Of a DNA stretch of 64,000 nt, positions 38,101-53,100 are shown piece after piece. The stretch comes from Paragonimus westermani (taxonomy: Eukaryota > Platyhelminthes > Trematoda > Plagiorchiida > Troglotrematidae). The notes under the pieces were generated by a model. That model saw nothing but the letters and a program-made list of their open reading frames with translations, did no database searches and was not told where the DNA came from. The position numbers and the translations under genes are program-made. The stretch lies in contig QNGE01002356.1 of NCBI GenBank assembly GCA_008508345.1, positions 1-64,000 on the forward strand. The letters run 5' to 3'. How positions within the stretch are numbered: the first letter of the stretch is position 1; every line of letters begins with the position of its first letter.

Positions 38101-41100
38101 GTGTGGATGCCCTACTTTTCAGCAGGAAAGGACAATCTAACACGCATCCTGTTCAGTGCATTTGTATGACAAAAATATCCGACATTGTTTAACTTGCTGA
38201 ATTAACTAACTCCAACAAGTTACAGGTCAATCTAAGATGGTTGCTATCATCAGTGATATATTGCGCAAGGAGATTCCATCGTAAGCCAGAATATTTGTGG
38301 GCGGAGTGAAGGTAATTTTTTCATCATCCATCATAGTCAAGCCAGGTATAAACACAGAAGTAACCTTCTCGAAGGCGGCTCATTGGTTGTTTTGCGTACG
38401 TTCAAGTAGAAGCGGTGTACCTTCTAAGAGGTAGCTGACCATACAACAGATAGGCCTCCGGAGAATCCGTTTTTCTCGGTTTGCATAGCTGATTTTGGGA
38501 ATTTCATTAAAGGACTATGCTATAATGACGATCATCCTCAATTCGACACGTAAAGACCAGTTCTGTTCTTGCTTGCACTCATCAATTTGAAATAGTTTGA
38601 AGGGGGTTCAAACCTGTTACATTGTGGCACTACGACCCTTGGGTCTAGTTTGCTTGATCGCCTGTCCTGTCACTTGTAAAGGATGACTATTAGAAGTCGT
38701 CAACAAGTTGGTTAGACCTTTTTAACATGAGTGCAAACAATCCACCTTGAATTGCTAGTTTTTTCACGTTTCGTCTGCAAAAATATGAACTGTTTATTAC
38801 AATGTTTTCAAGCATTTTTGTACTAACACTGTCTTTGACCACTGTAACTTAGTTAACTTGTAAATTTTTTGAAAAAAAATTGAACTAGAAGTAAACATGC
38901 GGTTTTATTCAGTTTTGAAACCAATACTACAACTAGACATCTTCTGATCGATTCTAAACGTTCGATTTGGTTCAAAACGTGTTTTTCCTCCTATAATTGA
39001 ACTTTTTGAATTTTCATCGTTTCCAACTATTTCACAGGCGTATGGAATCGTTTGGAAGGCAGTCAATCGAAAAACACGTGAAGTGGTGGCGCTGAAGAAG
39101 ATTTTCGACGCTTTTCGCAACCAGACAGATGCCCAGGTATGTTGTGGTGTGAATGTCGAAGTAAAATGTTTTCAGAGAACATTTCGGGAAATCGCTTTCC
39201 TTCAAGAATTTGGAGAACATCCAAATATTATCACACTGTACAATGTGATGCGAGCAAACACGGATAAGGATATCTATCTGGTTTTTGAATATATGGGTAG
39301 GTAATTGGTTTGACTAAATCGCCGTCCAACCAGTGTGTTTCCGTAGAAACCGATCTGCACAACGTGATTAAAAAAGGTAATATTCTACGTGACGTACACA
39401 AACAATATGTCATGTATCAACTTTTGAAGGCTACTGTTTATCTTCACTCTGCTGAGGTGATACACAGAGACCAAAAGGTGAGGAAAAATTTAGTCCCGTT
39501 CACTTGATAAATTCACATTATTAATTGTTGTAAAATCTTACAAGACAACAGGTTTATTCAAACAATCTCGAAATAGCCTCAACAGTTAATGAGAACGCTG
39601 AGGATAAATGGCCACAGTGCTGGTTAAATTAACTTAAATGTCAATCAGAACAGACCGTAGTTTCAGTTTATGGGGAAATTCAAGTCAGCACCGTTTGAAA
39701 ACGAACATAAAGCTCGAGTTTTGCTTGTGATCGAGCTCTTCAATAGTGCGTATCTTTGCTAAGGTCAAGACTAAAATTTTTAACATGCTTTCTTGAAGCA
39801 ACCGTGTTTGCCTCTGTAATACTGTATCCACATTAAGCAGGATCAAATTATCTTATTTGAATGCTCGACCAGATCGGAAGACATCGGTAGAACACATTGT
39901 TGCCACCTGTTAAATCCACTGCATACCATCGCGACTAGATTTTTTCAGTCGGTTAGAAATCACCAGGTTTAGTAATTTCGTACGGCAATAATGTTGAGTA
40001 TTGGTGAGTGGTCAGGATTTGGCTAAATTGAATGAAGCATCAATCAGTTGGTCACAGTCCCCACAGTTAAAAGGACTTTCCTCCCGATATTTTTGAAAAC
40101 AGTTATTTGGGTCAAGTTTCCTTTCTGCTAGGATGACTGCCATCTTTAATGCTGATGAATGTTGCATTCTATTCGTTCAAATCAAGCTGTTAGACTTTCT
40201 GTCAAAAGCCTCGTACATTCCAATATCACAATAATATATAGAACTAGGACTTGAGGTCGAGAATATCATAAGAACTTTTAATCGTGCAAACAATATATCA
40301 AGTTAGAGATGATCGGGCCGAATTAAGTCACGTTGTGGCTGTACCTACCAAAAGTTTTCAAAAATTCACCATTGTCATTAATACAGATGTAACGATATTT
40401 TTACAGCGGTAGTTGCTCTAAATCCTCTAAAAAATGTGATAACCAGTGAGTCTTCAGACGAAAGTCAGTTTTGCTTTGATGAACAATACGTAACAAGGGG
40501 AACTATCTACGTTTGCGTCTATTAGCCGAACAGTTTAGATATAGGTTTTATAAATGGAAGTTACGCACAATTTAAAAAGTCCAGCTGTTCGCAAATTCTT
40601 TTGACGCCCTAGAAAACATTCAGTGACCAGAAGATGACCGGTGAACATCATTAATCTTAGAGTAAAGAGAAGCATAGCCTTCGATGAGTTCCAAAATCTT
40701 GAAAGAACTCTCATGGAGGCCAAAACGGATAAGCAGAGTAATCACTGGAAAAGTTTGTTGGTAGAGTCACTCAGTACAGCCAGTTTTCAACAGCAATACA
40801 AGGAATGTGACAGCTCCCTATAAAGTATAAGACGATTATTTCTACAAACAAAAATGAGTGTTGTCCGACAATTTAAAATAAATTTAAGAGAATTAAACTA
40901 CATGCTGACAAGTGTTTTTGCAGGCTGGATAAATTAAAAGATATCTAACTGTGAAATATCGAGAATGTGGCTGTATTAAAACCAGTCACAAGAACAGCAT
41001 GTCAAAACTAGGCGAATACTCAATCAACTGACTTACGGAGACACACCGCAACTCAGAAATGTTGCTGATTTGAATCCAGCCGAAATCCAGATTTCTTATA

Positions 41101-44100
41101 GTTGGATCTCTCTTCAAGCTCCATACGTTAAACTCTTTTTAAATGAGAAGCCGACACTATGTTAAGTAAACAGATGACCCTGTGATAATGTACAAGAAAC
41201 ATCTTGAAAGGGGTAAGAAACAAGAAGCAAAGTTTATGAGAAAATTAGTGAAAAATATTGTTTAAACCATTCCATAATTTAAATTTTGATTGCTATTAGT
41301 CTTATGCGCCTCCTAACGCAATGACCTAGGTGTATTGTATGTAAACCACGGTTGCTCAGTAAAGCAGTGTAAGACTGAGTTACAATGAATAACCAGATGA
41401 AAACGATTACCCAAAAGTGATCTTTTCACCGGACAACTTCAAAACTTAATCACAGAACCAAGTAGAGGACGCGGAGTCTACGCCGTATTATACACTTAGT
41501 GCCAGTAACTCTCCAACTGATATGCTATATGCACTGTTTTTATATTATAAACATTGTATTTGGTATTTTTACTCGAGCATTAGGTACATCATGATGTGGC
41601 AGGCGATTGGTAATCTCTCCGATCAAGGGGTTACGCGAATTTGCCAGCTGAGTACCACTCTCCCAAACTGTACGAGGCAAAAGAAAAACCTCCTCCTGTC
41701 GTGTACCTGGAAAGTTGTGGGCCAGTGTATGAAACTGTATTAGGTGTCCAAGTGAATATTCAAAAAATAATCGAGAAGCAAACCACTACATGCCTCTTGT
41801 ATGACTTTGGATTTGTTTACAGTGTGTCCCAGTCTCCGGCTTAGATTAACGTTGGTAATAACAACACTTTGAAAGGGAATCGAATGGTAAGCACTTGACT
41901 GATAAGCAAACTGTTTTCTCTGATAAACCCCGAATCAGCCAACAACTTTTTCCCAAAAGTACTTTGGAACTCACATGCTTATTTGAAAATGGTCAATGGA
42001 TCTATTACACCACCAGTATTCATTTGTACAAAAGTGATACTGAGATTTTGTCGTTTACCAGATAAGTGTTAAGTAACTGTTAAGAGACTGAAATGAGTGA
42101 TTTAGATAAAACCAAAGCAGGTGAATTCATCCAAATGCCTGAGAGAGCTTACCTTTGGAAATCCTTAGACTAAAACAAACAAACCAACTGAAGTGTGTGT
42201 GATAGTTTCTCACGTACCCTGCCAGTGTCACAGTGCATCTTTTTTTAATGCAATTTCCATCATCTTTATGGGTCTGTAATTCAACAAATCATTGATGTGT
42301 GCTTACTTCAACTGATGTCATGATCGACAAAGAAGTTTGGAGAAGTTACTTGTCAACGGATACCCATTATGCGTTGTATGAAGATGCACAAAGAATGTGA
42401 GCAAAGTTCTGATCAGCTAACCTGTCTCAGAGTCTTCTGCCAACGGTGTAGCATCTGCCTGTTTTCTGATAATTTCAACACAATATACATGCACGTTTAT
42501 TGTTGTTGCTTCTAGTTTCCTGTTCACGTGAGGTTAAGGAATAAAATCACTTTTCTCGCTCCAACCGTTTTTTCAGATGTTTGCCAGACTACTCGTTAGA
42601 GACGTTATCCGTTTTACAACAGTTATGTTACAAACCTGAAAAATTCTGAACATCATTTACACATGTGTTTCTCAGCAGAATTTGTAGAATAATCGTGCTT
42701 TTGTCTTAGAGTGATTGTGCTGGTCTATTGCATAAATATATCACAAGCTAACAAAATCAACGAGAGTAATCGACGAAGTAGGCAATCTTCGAAGCCTGAA
42801 ACCGTACAAATCTTGTCTTACGGATCTACATTATGCCGTGTGAACTTATAGACCTTTTGCCTGTGAAATGCTCACGAGGTTTTTTATGCTAAATTTGACA
42901 CAACATAAAACTGGAACGGAAGATTCTCTATCTTGACAGTGCCAAATTAAAGCACCTATCATATGAAAGTGGACAGTACCTCTGAGCCTGGTTGCTTGAG
43001 GACAATTAACAACTTTAATCGGTCCCTAAAATATATGTTGTTCTTGGCGATCTACCAAGATGTTTATTTACACGCATTTTGTTTTCAATGAAACATACTG
43101 CTCCTGAAGAGATTTTTTTAACACAAGTATATATTCCTTCTTATGCTGTTGAAAAATTTATCAATTTTATTCCAAAGCTGACTCAAATATTTCATTAGGT
43201 TGAGCACTAGATAAGTATCTTATACTGTAATGAAACCTACGCAAAATAAATGTAAATGTGACACTTACAACCTGAAGTACTGATGTTATCTGTCGGCATC
43301 CAAACACCCAACTTTATTGAGGACGTAAAGTTTACTTCTGGATAGTGTTAGAAGTTGGCTTGGTGTTCATCTTGTAATTGAAGCAAACAAACAGTGGGAA
43401 CATCACACGGTTTCCGGCAACGTCAAATTCGAACAGCTGAGTGGATTGTTAGCGTTTTGTGTTACACTGCAGCATTAATGAATCGTATAGCACAACCAAA
43501 AGTAAGCATGCAGGTCCTGTGAGAAATGGGAATCTTGAACGATCGGCGGGTTAGACAGATGGAACTGAATTTGGACATCGTATAATACTTTCAGTCATCT
43601 GTAAGTCCACTTCTGTCGCTGCATTTCGTCGAAAACCGCAACGTTTCAAGCTCGATTATTTTATTTACTTGTGACGTGCAATGCTGCTACAAATCGTCTT
43701 TAAAATTTTATTTTTATTTCTAAGGCTAGTTTTGAAGTTTCGCTGATTGCACTGTGGCCAGTTGTATGAAATTGTCCTTGCAGTGGATAACAGGATATTC
43801 TGAATTCTCAGCTTATGCTTGGTTCCTCGTTGTCGCCATCTAAACAGCCAGAATTTACTAAAGGAAACCGTGACGAGCCTGTGTTCTTGATCGTTCGACA
43901 CCAAATCAACAGGGATCTACGTTCAACTAATTTAAGGATGTGTGATAATGGAATTAGAAGAACTTTCAAATATAAGATATAAGGCTGGAGAGCTGTTCAG
44001 ATGATAGTAAACACAATTCCGTTTATAGCAGAATAATGTACCAATTCAGATACTTTAGTGCCCCAGACCAGAAACAAAACCTCATCCGCTGACTTACGAG

Positions 44101-47100
44101 TTGGGCAACAGAATTGAAATCCACACAAACATTAGACCAGGACATTAACAGAGCTGTCACCGTTAAAGAAATGGATATCCGGTTAGTCTTATTGCCCGCT
44201 GGCACTCAGCTTTACTCGCCGGTTGCGCATTCATGTAGCTTCCTCTACCAGTTCTTCTGACAGCCTTTTCTAATACAGGCTTCATTCTTGCTGGAGTTTT
44301 TCTACTCACGAATTGGACTTGAACTCTGGTCATACCTTCTGGAGGTAGCTGCGCTGACAGCTGCCTTCATACATGGCAACTTGGTAATGCCTAACATGAA
44401 GTTCGTGGCAGAATGCTTGACAAGATTGCCTGTTGATAGACTGGGTTGGCCACGAGATGCATGCACCCAGAGTAACTGGCCAGAAAGTCTCGCTGAATAC
44501 AAAAGCCTTGGCCAACTGTGAATGACGCTGGGGTAAAATCGTTGAGTAATGGTTAACAAACGGTGATTTGTTTATGTAGTTTTGTCATCATTGCTTGTGT
44601 TTAGGTAGATCTAATTAGTGTATATAGAACATTCTCATTACCTGACCCCTAAAGGGTTTGCATGAATGTACTTTATCGCCAGTCTTAATGGAGTGAAAAG
44701 TTTTGCCCCGACTCATAAGATCGTCAGTTTGACTTGAAAGACAATTAATTTGCATCAACTCAGGAAAACGGAATAATCTTAGCATTAATTGAGGGCTAAG
44801 TTGGTCGTGTTGTTGCATTTGTTACTTAGTTTTGCCTATTGGGAGTTCAATTTGTATTGACCAACCCAGTTGCTTTGCAACGAAGTAATCACATTATTTC
44901 TGGCCATGACAAAGATACACAGTACGAGTAAACCATAACGAGAGCAAAACTCCACTACAGCAATTTTTTCAAAAGAACGCGACAACTTTGATCATCTGTG
45001 AGTGGTGTTCACATTATACTAACGAAAATTCTCTACTACACACCAATAATTATTCACAAGTAGCGAGGGGACATTTAAGGCTACTACAGTTGGTTTACGC
45101 TTGACTGCAAGCTACTTCTGTACATACCTGTTTTAGGTGCGTAGGCTACTCTGAGCTGACACGAAAACTGATACCATTCAAAAATTCGTAAGTGTGCTGG
45201 TTGCCTTGTCACTGCCACCTAACATATTTTGATTTTATATACAAGATCTCGAGTTCAGCAGGGGTTCACACTAACGATGTACAAACATACAAACAGCTGT
45301 ATCTATCACGCCAAATTAATCGATCAACGTCCATCGTCATTCCCTGACAAATGCATTCTGCACGCTATCATGCAGCGGTGTAGTTATCTTATCAACCTAC
45401 TTGAGTATGTTGCACAGGAGCCTTTAAAAACCTCCAAATCCTCTTTTTTTAATCTGAACGTGTTGCAGTTGTGTGCACAATTTTCTAGGAGGCCTGAACC
45501 CCGGGAAACTACAACTGTTTCAGACTGCCCTTTGTAGTGGATTACAATTAACTCTGACTGCCTAACCTCCCCAAACGTTTTGTTGAAAAAGTTAACTGAC
45601 TGATGAGCTCATGATCGCGTTTTCGCTGATCCTTGGCCGTGACAAAATGCAGGTATTCTCGTATGAATTCTCACAAACCATTATGGTGTGACGGGACTGT
45701 TCAGAAAGCGTAACGTTCAGCCTTTTCAACTACCCACGCAAACTCAAGTTTCCTCCAAAGTAACCGACACAGTCACATAAACAGAAAATCTGCCATGTAG
45801 ATAGTTAATGGGTATATCTCACGTTACTGGTATACGTTCGAAGCATGCATACACGTTATAGATCAACGGTCTGGCTGAACGTAAAATGTTTGCTAATTTT
45901 GACTGATTGCTCTTAGTTGGCGTGTTAAAAGATATTTTCATGAATTGACAAAGCAGTCCGAAAAACAAGGGATCAAACCAGTATGTGACTTTTCCTATCA
46001 AGTTCTTCAAGGTAGAGCTAAGTAGATTATTACTGACAGATTGTGACCACAAAGAGACTTGACATGTTTTTGGCTCACGCCTGAATCTCTGTCCCTTGGG
46101 CCGGCAAGATAACTCCTGTTAATATGGTAAAAGAGTGAACAGACCACTTTTGATTTGCTATCACATCTTTAGCACCATCATGTCCTGGGGTAAGGAGCCA
46201 CCTTTATGATAAAGGCATGCATGGAATGTCACAACTTGGTATATTTGTCTTTAGTGATGTAGTTTCGAAGAGTTTCATGCTTACAGACATTTCAATTTTC
46301 ACTTGTCCTTAAAAAAAGAAGCCGATTTTATAGCTAACATAACTGTAGACCACTGGTAATCAACGAACCTAATACATGTTCGCATTCAGATGTGAAGGTT
46401 GCATTTTCTAATGCCCCGGGATGTCTTTTCACCGAGCTGATATCAGTCTAAGATAATTGCATGAGTACTTTTGATACCGCGATCAAGGGCGGTCTAACTC
46501 GAGATTAAAAAAATTCACTTAAGCGAGGTACGGATTGGAAAGACAAAAATCACACTGAAGTTCCAACACCACACAAGACATTACATTTCTACGGTCTAAA
46601 AAAGAACATTTACCGTGCGCCAGTGGGTCTTGATTTTGTTAACTAAACTGGAGGTACGTACTCCGTCTGGTCTCACCCTCCCATCGTCTAAGCTTGCGCT
46701 CCGACTTCCATGGTTGATTGACTTTCACTGGACATTTCATTTAGATGGCCCGCTAGTGAATGCTTCTGCATTTTGCTAAGACCCTATTCCAGTGAATTTA
46801 TGGCCAATTTCTGCCCATCTGCCATTTGCATTGCTTGGACCAGCCTGGCAGTACACAAAACTCAGGGAAAAACATCAACCTTTCATATGCAAACACCGAG
46901 GGTACGAAAAATTTTCAACGGGGACTCTCACTAATTAAAACTGCATTTACAAATTTCATTGTGTTTATCCTTGCAAATATGATGTTTATGACAAGCGCTG
47001 TTTAAAACCCGTGATCTTTGAAAATGTTCACTAGAATGAGAGGATAATATGTAAGGCACGCAAATCGAGCCTTTGTGGTTCGAACCTCATCACCTTAATC

Positions 47101-50100
47101 AAAAATTTATAACAAAGAGAATTTTGAGGCAGGTTAGAGGGTTTGGTGAAAGATAAACATGATAGGCTATTATTCGTGTCTTAACTTCAGATCATCAGGG
47201 TCGCAGTCGGTTGTAAACTGAACACTGACTGTATCGTGTCCAGCCGATCAGTCAAGATAAGCCATGCAGACTTTTTGGTGACAGTTCATTCGTTTGTGCC
47301 AAAAAGTCGGGCCTGAAATTACTCACAGTTGAGAAATGTAGTACGGGCTATTGACACACTTATGTGCAGTTCTCAGGTGCAGGTGATGCTGCCTGGAACA
47401 CTTGATTACTTAGAAGTACATCTGAATTGCTACCAATGATACTGAGTACATTTTACTAGAAGTGCCGCAACGCACTGAATTGATTAAAATATCATTTCAT
47501 GACACTATAGCAGTTTACCGAATCATATCGCGAGCAAACTCCAACCAAACTCCGCTGTCATAGCCACAAGTACAATGTGTTATATTCCAATTATTCTTTT
47601 TACGCACTGATGCGAGCTGAAGAGTGCTTAGATCTATCAGGATTCAAATACTATGACATCGCAAACCTTTTGCAGACAGTTTTAAGTTGACTGTATTCAT
47701 CATCAAGATGAAGATAGTGAAACTTAAAAAAGTAGTCAGGGTAAAACGCATTCGCTGTGAACACGCAAGTCTAAAGGATATGTATTGTATGGTAGTCACA
47801 ATCCTAATGAAATTTATAACTTATATCTTGTGTATGGTAGACAGAACTGGTCGTCATTAAAAACAATCTGTACTGTTAATTCTGTAAGAAAATCAAAACG
47901 ATTTCATAACTTCAAAGTAATCCACTCGACGTATAGTGCACTATGGTCATGCACGCAACACAACTTATATATATACAAGACATGTGAAAGCTCGGGGACC
48001 CTAAGGACACGACTGTATACTACAGATATAAACAGGTGGACTGTCTGATTAGGATTTCGTTGCTGGTTCATATCAGCTGCTCTTCAATCTCCCAGAGTAG
48101 CTGTGAAAACTTGGATAGTTTATCAAGCCATTTTGAAGAGAAAAGATTGTATAAGTGTGATGGATGCGATACCATGTCCATGACGTCCAAATCATTTTAG
48201 TGAAAGTTCCAAATGTTCACCGGTCGTCAACAAAGACTTGCGGACAGAGTGAGGGTTGGTGCAGTGAACTGATTCGAAGGGTAACTACTTAACCATTCCA
48301 CTGTAAACTCTTTTTCAGTGGTCGTCCCATGTAAAGTTTCATAAGTGTGTTTATCCACTGTGTACGTTGGGTTAAACTTTTACGATAACAGTCTACCACT
48401 ACACACGTAACCGCTTTGGGATGTGGCAGCTAACGAGGTGTACACTAGATATCTAACAGCACTCATCGCAGTTACATGAGAATGTGTGGTACATTGTAAG
48501 CGACCAAATAGTTCTGGTCCTTGTTACTAGTGGCAACGAAAAGCAACAACGCGTACCAGTGTGCCTGCAATTGTGTTGATTATTTACAAATGATAGGGGA
48601 GTTTATATGGGGTTTCAGTTACTTAGTAGGACAACTGGAAATCTGAGCAGAGACCCTAAATTAACCAAATTTTCAAGTACTACCACGTTTCATGCATTTT
48701 CGATAGATTAGGCGGACAGTTGTTTTTATTTAAAGATGGTAAATATTCAGTGCAGATACAGTAATTTCCAGTGAGCGACGCTTGTACAACATTGCAATTG
48801 ATTTAGCTGGCACAATATCTCACAATTAGCGAGTGAGGTTGAAATCAATATTACCGCATTTATTTAGGATCCTCATCGTTATGTGCATGTTATAAAAGTG
48901 AACGGAATACGTTCAAATTATTGTGATCTGGAACCCGCGGCATAATTTTCTGATAAGGCTTGATAATTGATTGAATATTAATCAAATTTGATCGTATGCT
49001 TCGTAATTGGATTGACTTTATATACAGCTCTTTCAGAGAGACACACCAGACTCGGGCGTGACTAGTTCAAGAGGCCGGTTCGAGGACCATTCAAATGTTA
49101 AAGTTGTAACTCAATATGATGGAGGTTTATCTTAAAATCAGCCAAATTCCCGATCACTTCTCAGTAAAGGTTCGTTATATATCAGCCTTGACTCCTGGTT
49201 GGATGACAACGTACACTTTTCACCGTTGTCAGACTTTGCTGGTGGAAAGACTGGGTATGCTAATGGGAGCTCTGATTTGCAGAACAAAGGGTTTAATTAC
49301 GACCGACTTCTCAGTGAACAGTTCGGAAATCCTCACGATATAAAAGCTATCAGAAGTACGAGGCCACCTCAAGGTGAAAAGCAACGAACGAGTTTTTTCT
49401 GACCATGTCTGTGAAAAAGCCGGGCCTCCTCGGGAAATCTAGCTAATTAGGATAGAGCGATTGTTACGCCATAAAATTCAGGTCGGGGAAAACTGGTAAT
49501 GTAACTCAGCTTCCTGGAACTGTTAGGTATAACAATTCTCGTAAACACAACTGTCTGTTGTCAATATTCCCAACCAAGTGCTTACGTAATCCTGGGACTG
49601 CCGGCTGGACACTGCTCTTTAAAGTTCACCATACTCCCATCGTTTAGATGTGAGGAAATGATTATTCCCGTTAAAAGACACCAAATAAAAGATTACAATT
49701 CATGTTTGATCGGAAACCTCAGATGATTCAGAATGGGGTGAAGAATGGGTGAAGACTGTAACTGAATTGAGTGAATCGTGTGACTTGTTATCACTGCTCA
49801 GCTACTCTTGTGTTGTTTAAATGAGTCCCAATATCTGATTCCGACAATCAGTGTTGTTCGAAGGCTAAACTTTAGTAGGTATGCTTGGGTATTCCATGGT
49901 GACTGTGGTCCTTTCTGGCTGGATTACTGGAGTAAACGTGTGCAGTCACAAGAAAATTGTACCAGTTGAACGAATAACAGATAAATCTGTGGGTACATCA
50001 GTACGACAATTTCAAGTGAAATGAAGTATCAGCATTCAGATATTGAGATGTCCCAAATCAATAATACAGACACTGTAGGTTTGCTGAGCCTAATTCACGT

Positions 50101-53100
50101 TCAGTGATAAGCAAACCTACTATGATTAAAGATTGAGGGAATTTTGATCTAGGCTTTTTGCGGGCAAATGGACTTTTATCCGGCATCATTTATAAATATG
50201 CACTAGACAAAAGTGTCTTTTCTGAGACCGTCAGTATTGCATGTTATTGCGACAGCATGGATTCAAACTCTTGCTGCGCGACCTTGAGACAACAATGTTA
50301 GTCACTGAACCATTGGTCACGTAAAAAGCCAACTAGTAATTTGCATATGACCATACTGTCTTGCCCAATATGAGGCTAATGATACAGCAGTCAACACAGT
50401 TCTTTTATAAAAGTCTCACTGGAGCACAAATACCGGCCATAAAAAAGATACGCATCAACAGTGAGATCTATGAAGAAAAAACCTCGAAGGCATATGCATC
50501 AGCGTAAAAAGCTGTTACGAATTATCAGTGTCAGTCATCTTATCTGGCACGTTATCTTTTAGTTGTAACATAGTGGAAAATTCGCACACAACTGAGTCGC
50601 GGAAATGGCCGCTCTAATTGTCCTCTTGATTTTCACTGTGATCGACTCAGCCATAGTGTCATCAACTAGAGAGTGTTTTGTGCAGAAGTAGAAGAATGAA
50701 TACTTGGAGTGTGTTTCATCGACTCTGTTTCCCAAGTGGCGAATTCCTAAATAGTTTCTTATATTCAGTGGCGGCAGACTCCACAGGTACTGAATTATTG
50801 GCGGAGTTGCGGATAACTCTAGCAATTTTGCAAAACGAAAATATCACAAAATCTAAGTGAGTTAGGAGAGGAGATTCAAACCGATTACACTAAGAGCAAA
50901 ACCAACCTGTAATTGCAAAACTGGTAGCTGATTGATGGGCAAATCGTCAGTGAAGAAAGTCAGTTGTGAAACTGAGGTTTCGATTACTTCAGTTAGTACA
51001 CAACGATATGCCTTAGGAAACGTGTTGTCCGGACATCACTGCAGGGTCTGTCACTTTTTCTCAAACCGCTGTGGTTAGGTTCATGGGACTCCGGAAGGTA
51101 GCTTGCTTTTAAGAAGGATTCAGTTAGTATACTGTTCACTAGAACTATCACAAAAACACTTGAGCCATCCAATCATGCAAACACATTGGGTAGCCTTTCC
51201 GTTCAACTCATCACATCGAATGGTCACCTGACGAATAACTGCTGTACTGCATTTGACATCTGTACGCACTCTTATTTCTCCCAAGAGGGATTTCTTCATC
51301 GCCACCATATATTCAGCAATTGAAGCTCAGAAGAACGTGACAACTTAGTCCTGTTGAAATCCGTCGGGACAAGCGGACCCGATGGTCGATTGCAAGTTGA
51401 TTCCAATGGATGAACAGAGCCAAACTGCAACCGATTAGTTATTCAAGTTTGCAATACAAGTAAAAACTGACAACGCCTGCAAAACAGCACGTATCAGACT
51501 GAAACCAAAAACTCGGTAGCAATCTGTTTGCTTTTACCCAAGTGTGTGTCGTACAAGATCTTCGAAAAAAAGTTTCCTCCGCTACTGGAAGCTAAAATGA
51601 ACAGTAAACAAAACCTTATCGATCTGTCTATTGTTACTGAGAGGTCGGCTGTGCTGCTGTCTCTAGTTTCGATAACTTCAATTTGCCGTAAATGGATGAG
51701 TAATCTAGAAGTATTTGTGTATGGTTCTTTGACTGTAACAATGTTTTTGACAGCGTTGATACAGACCCATCTAAACTTCTCCATAAGTCTGGCTTTCACT
51801 CTTTAACCACACGTCCTCTACGAAATGATTTTACTAGTCTGGATCAAGTTACTTGCTTTCCTGGTCATTCACAGTGACTCTGTTGAGTTCCAGGCTGCAG
51901 TGTACTTGCAGTTCTAGTCTGTAGTTTATATGGCAGTAATGTCAATCAATAGTCACAATTGTTCATTCGACACTGAGGATGGCGCGACCAAAGAATCCAG
52001 ACGGTGCGCTTTATTTTCACAGACTTACTTACTGGGCCTATCGAGCACGGCCTTATTCTTAATGCGAGCGAATACATCGACATACTTTTATTTATGAAAA
52101 TTATTCGGTATGAGTAGATTTCAAAGGCATATTCTGACGCTCCATTTTTATTTCGGGTATCAAACTTAATTCCCAATCTCACACCACTGAAACAACCAAT
52201 TTTCTTGTAAATGCATGTTTTCCCACTGAATCCATTGTTCAACAGCTCTCCTCTCGAGTTTGTTGTCAACAGATTTTACACTTCTTCTAAACCCCGAACG
52301 CTCCTACCAACTTTGAGCGTAATTTTCTGCAGGAAGTTTATTGTCCTTGTTGCGTATCTAAAATTATCTCTTACGTTACTTGGTTTTCCAATGAGAACCT
52401 TCAGTTCTTAACCGAATGCATTTTTGTGTTCCCACTTGTTCCTCCTGTAACGATGTTGTTCGTCGTTCAGCTCGATTTCCATATAACCAATTCGTCTTAC
52501 TAAGGAATATGATATAAAACTGATGCAAATGATGCTGATAGTGGCCCTATTACTGATTCATCCAAAAGTTTAATTGTTAGTACTAATATGCTACTAGATC
52601 TGTTCAGTCTGATTACTTTTTATGTGTATGGAGCATACGGGAGATAAACCGTTCGACATACACAAGGTAAATTGTTGACCCAATCCGCTTGTTTCATGAA
52701 TCATCGTCCACAAAATGTAGACTATTGTCTGAGCGAACAGTGATATTAATAAACCATTTTGAAACGCAACTGTTGGCCGTCCGATATATAACGATCGTTT
52801 GATTAGCCATGACGGCAGTTTTGAGACCATTTTCAGGTTACCTTAAAATCGATCAGAAACAATGAGGCATTGAATGTTTGCATCCAGTTTAGGATCCTTA
52901 AATTCCTTTCCCTGAACGTGTTTATAAGGACATCAAAAGTTTTTTAATCCAGAACTAATCAACCTCACGAAATTAACTAGCTGCTGCATGAGTTCAAGCA
53001 GTTATATAGCTCACGACCCCTCCACTATCTGATTGCCAAACTTCACCCAGTAACTATTTTGATATTTATTTTGTCATGTAAACCACAGACTGAACAAAAC

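Larger units (their letters stand above)
14152..39037 (+). other. MAPK15 intron 1, about 24.9 kb
   Basis: This GT-AG intron (GTAAGT to CACAG) splits the Gly-rich loop between GKG and AYG. It contains the AT repeat at 14345, a minus-strand LINE at 15740-17260, an RTE-like endonuclease fragment at 21640-21900, a SINE at 27438-27640 and a Penelope-like remnant at 35150-35750. Between these I see only short open frames with no domain. The longest (28447-28106, minus, 113 codons) is discussed in the findings. I recognise nothing in 17260-21640, 21900-27437, 27640-35150 or 35750-39037. Confidence 0.85.

Noticed and set aside
44300..44400. Minus-strand B box (GAGTTCAAGTCC) suggesting another SINE or a tRNA
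   Set aside because: No A box at the right distance, no clover-leaf, and no match to the SINE family in this window.
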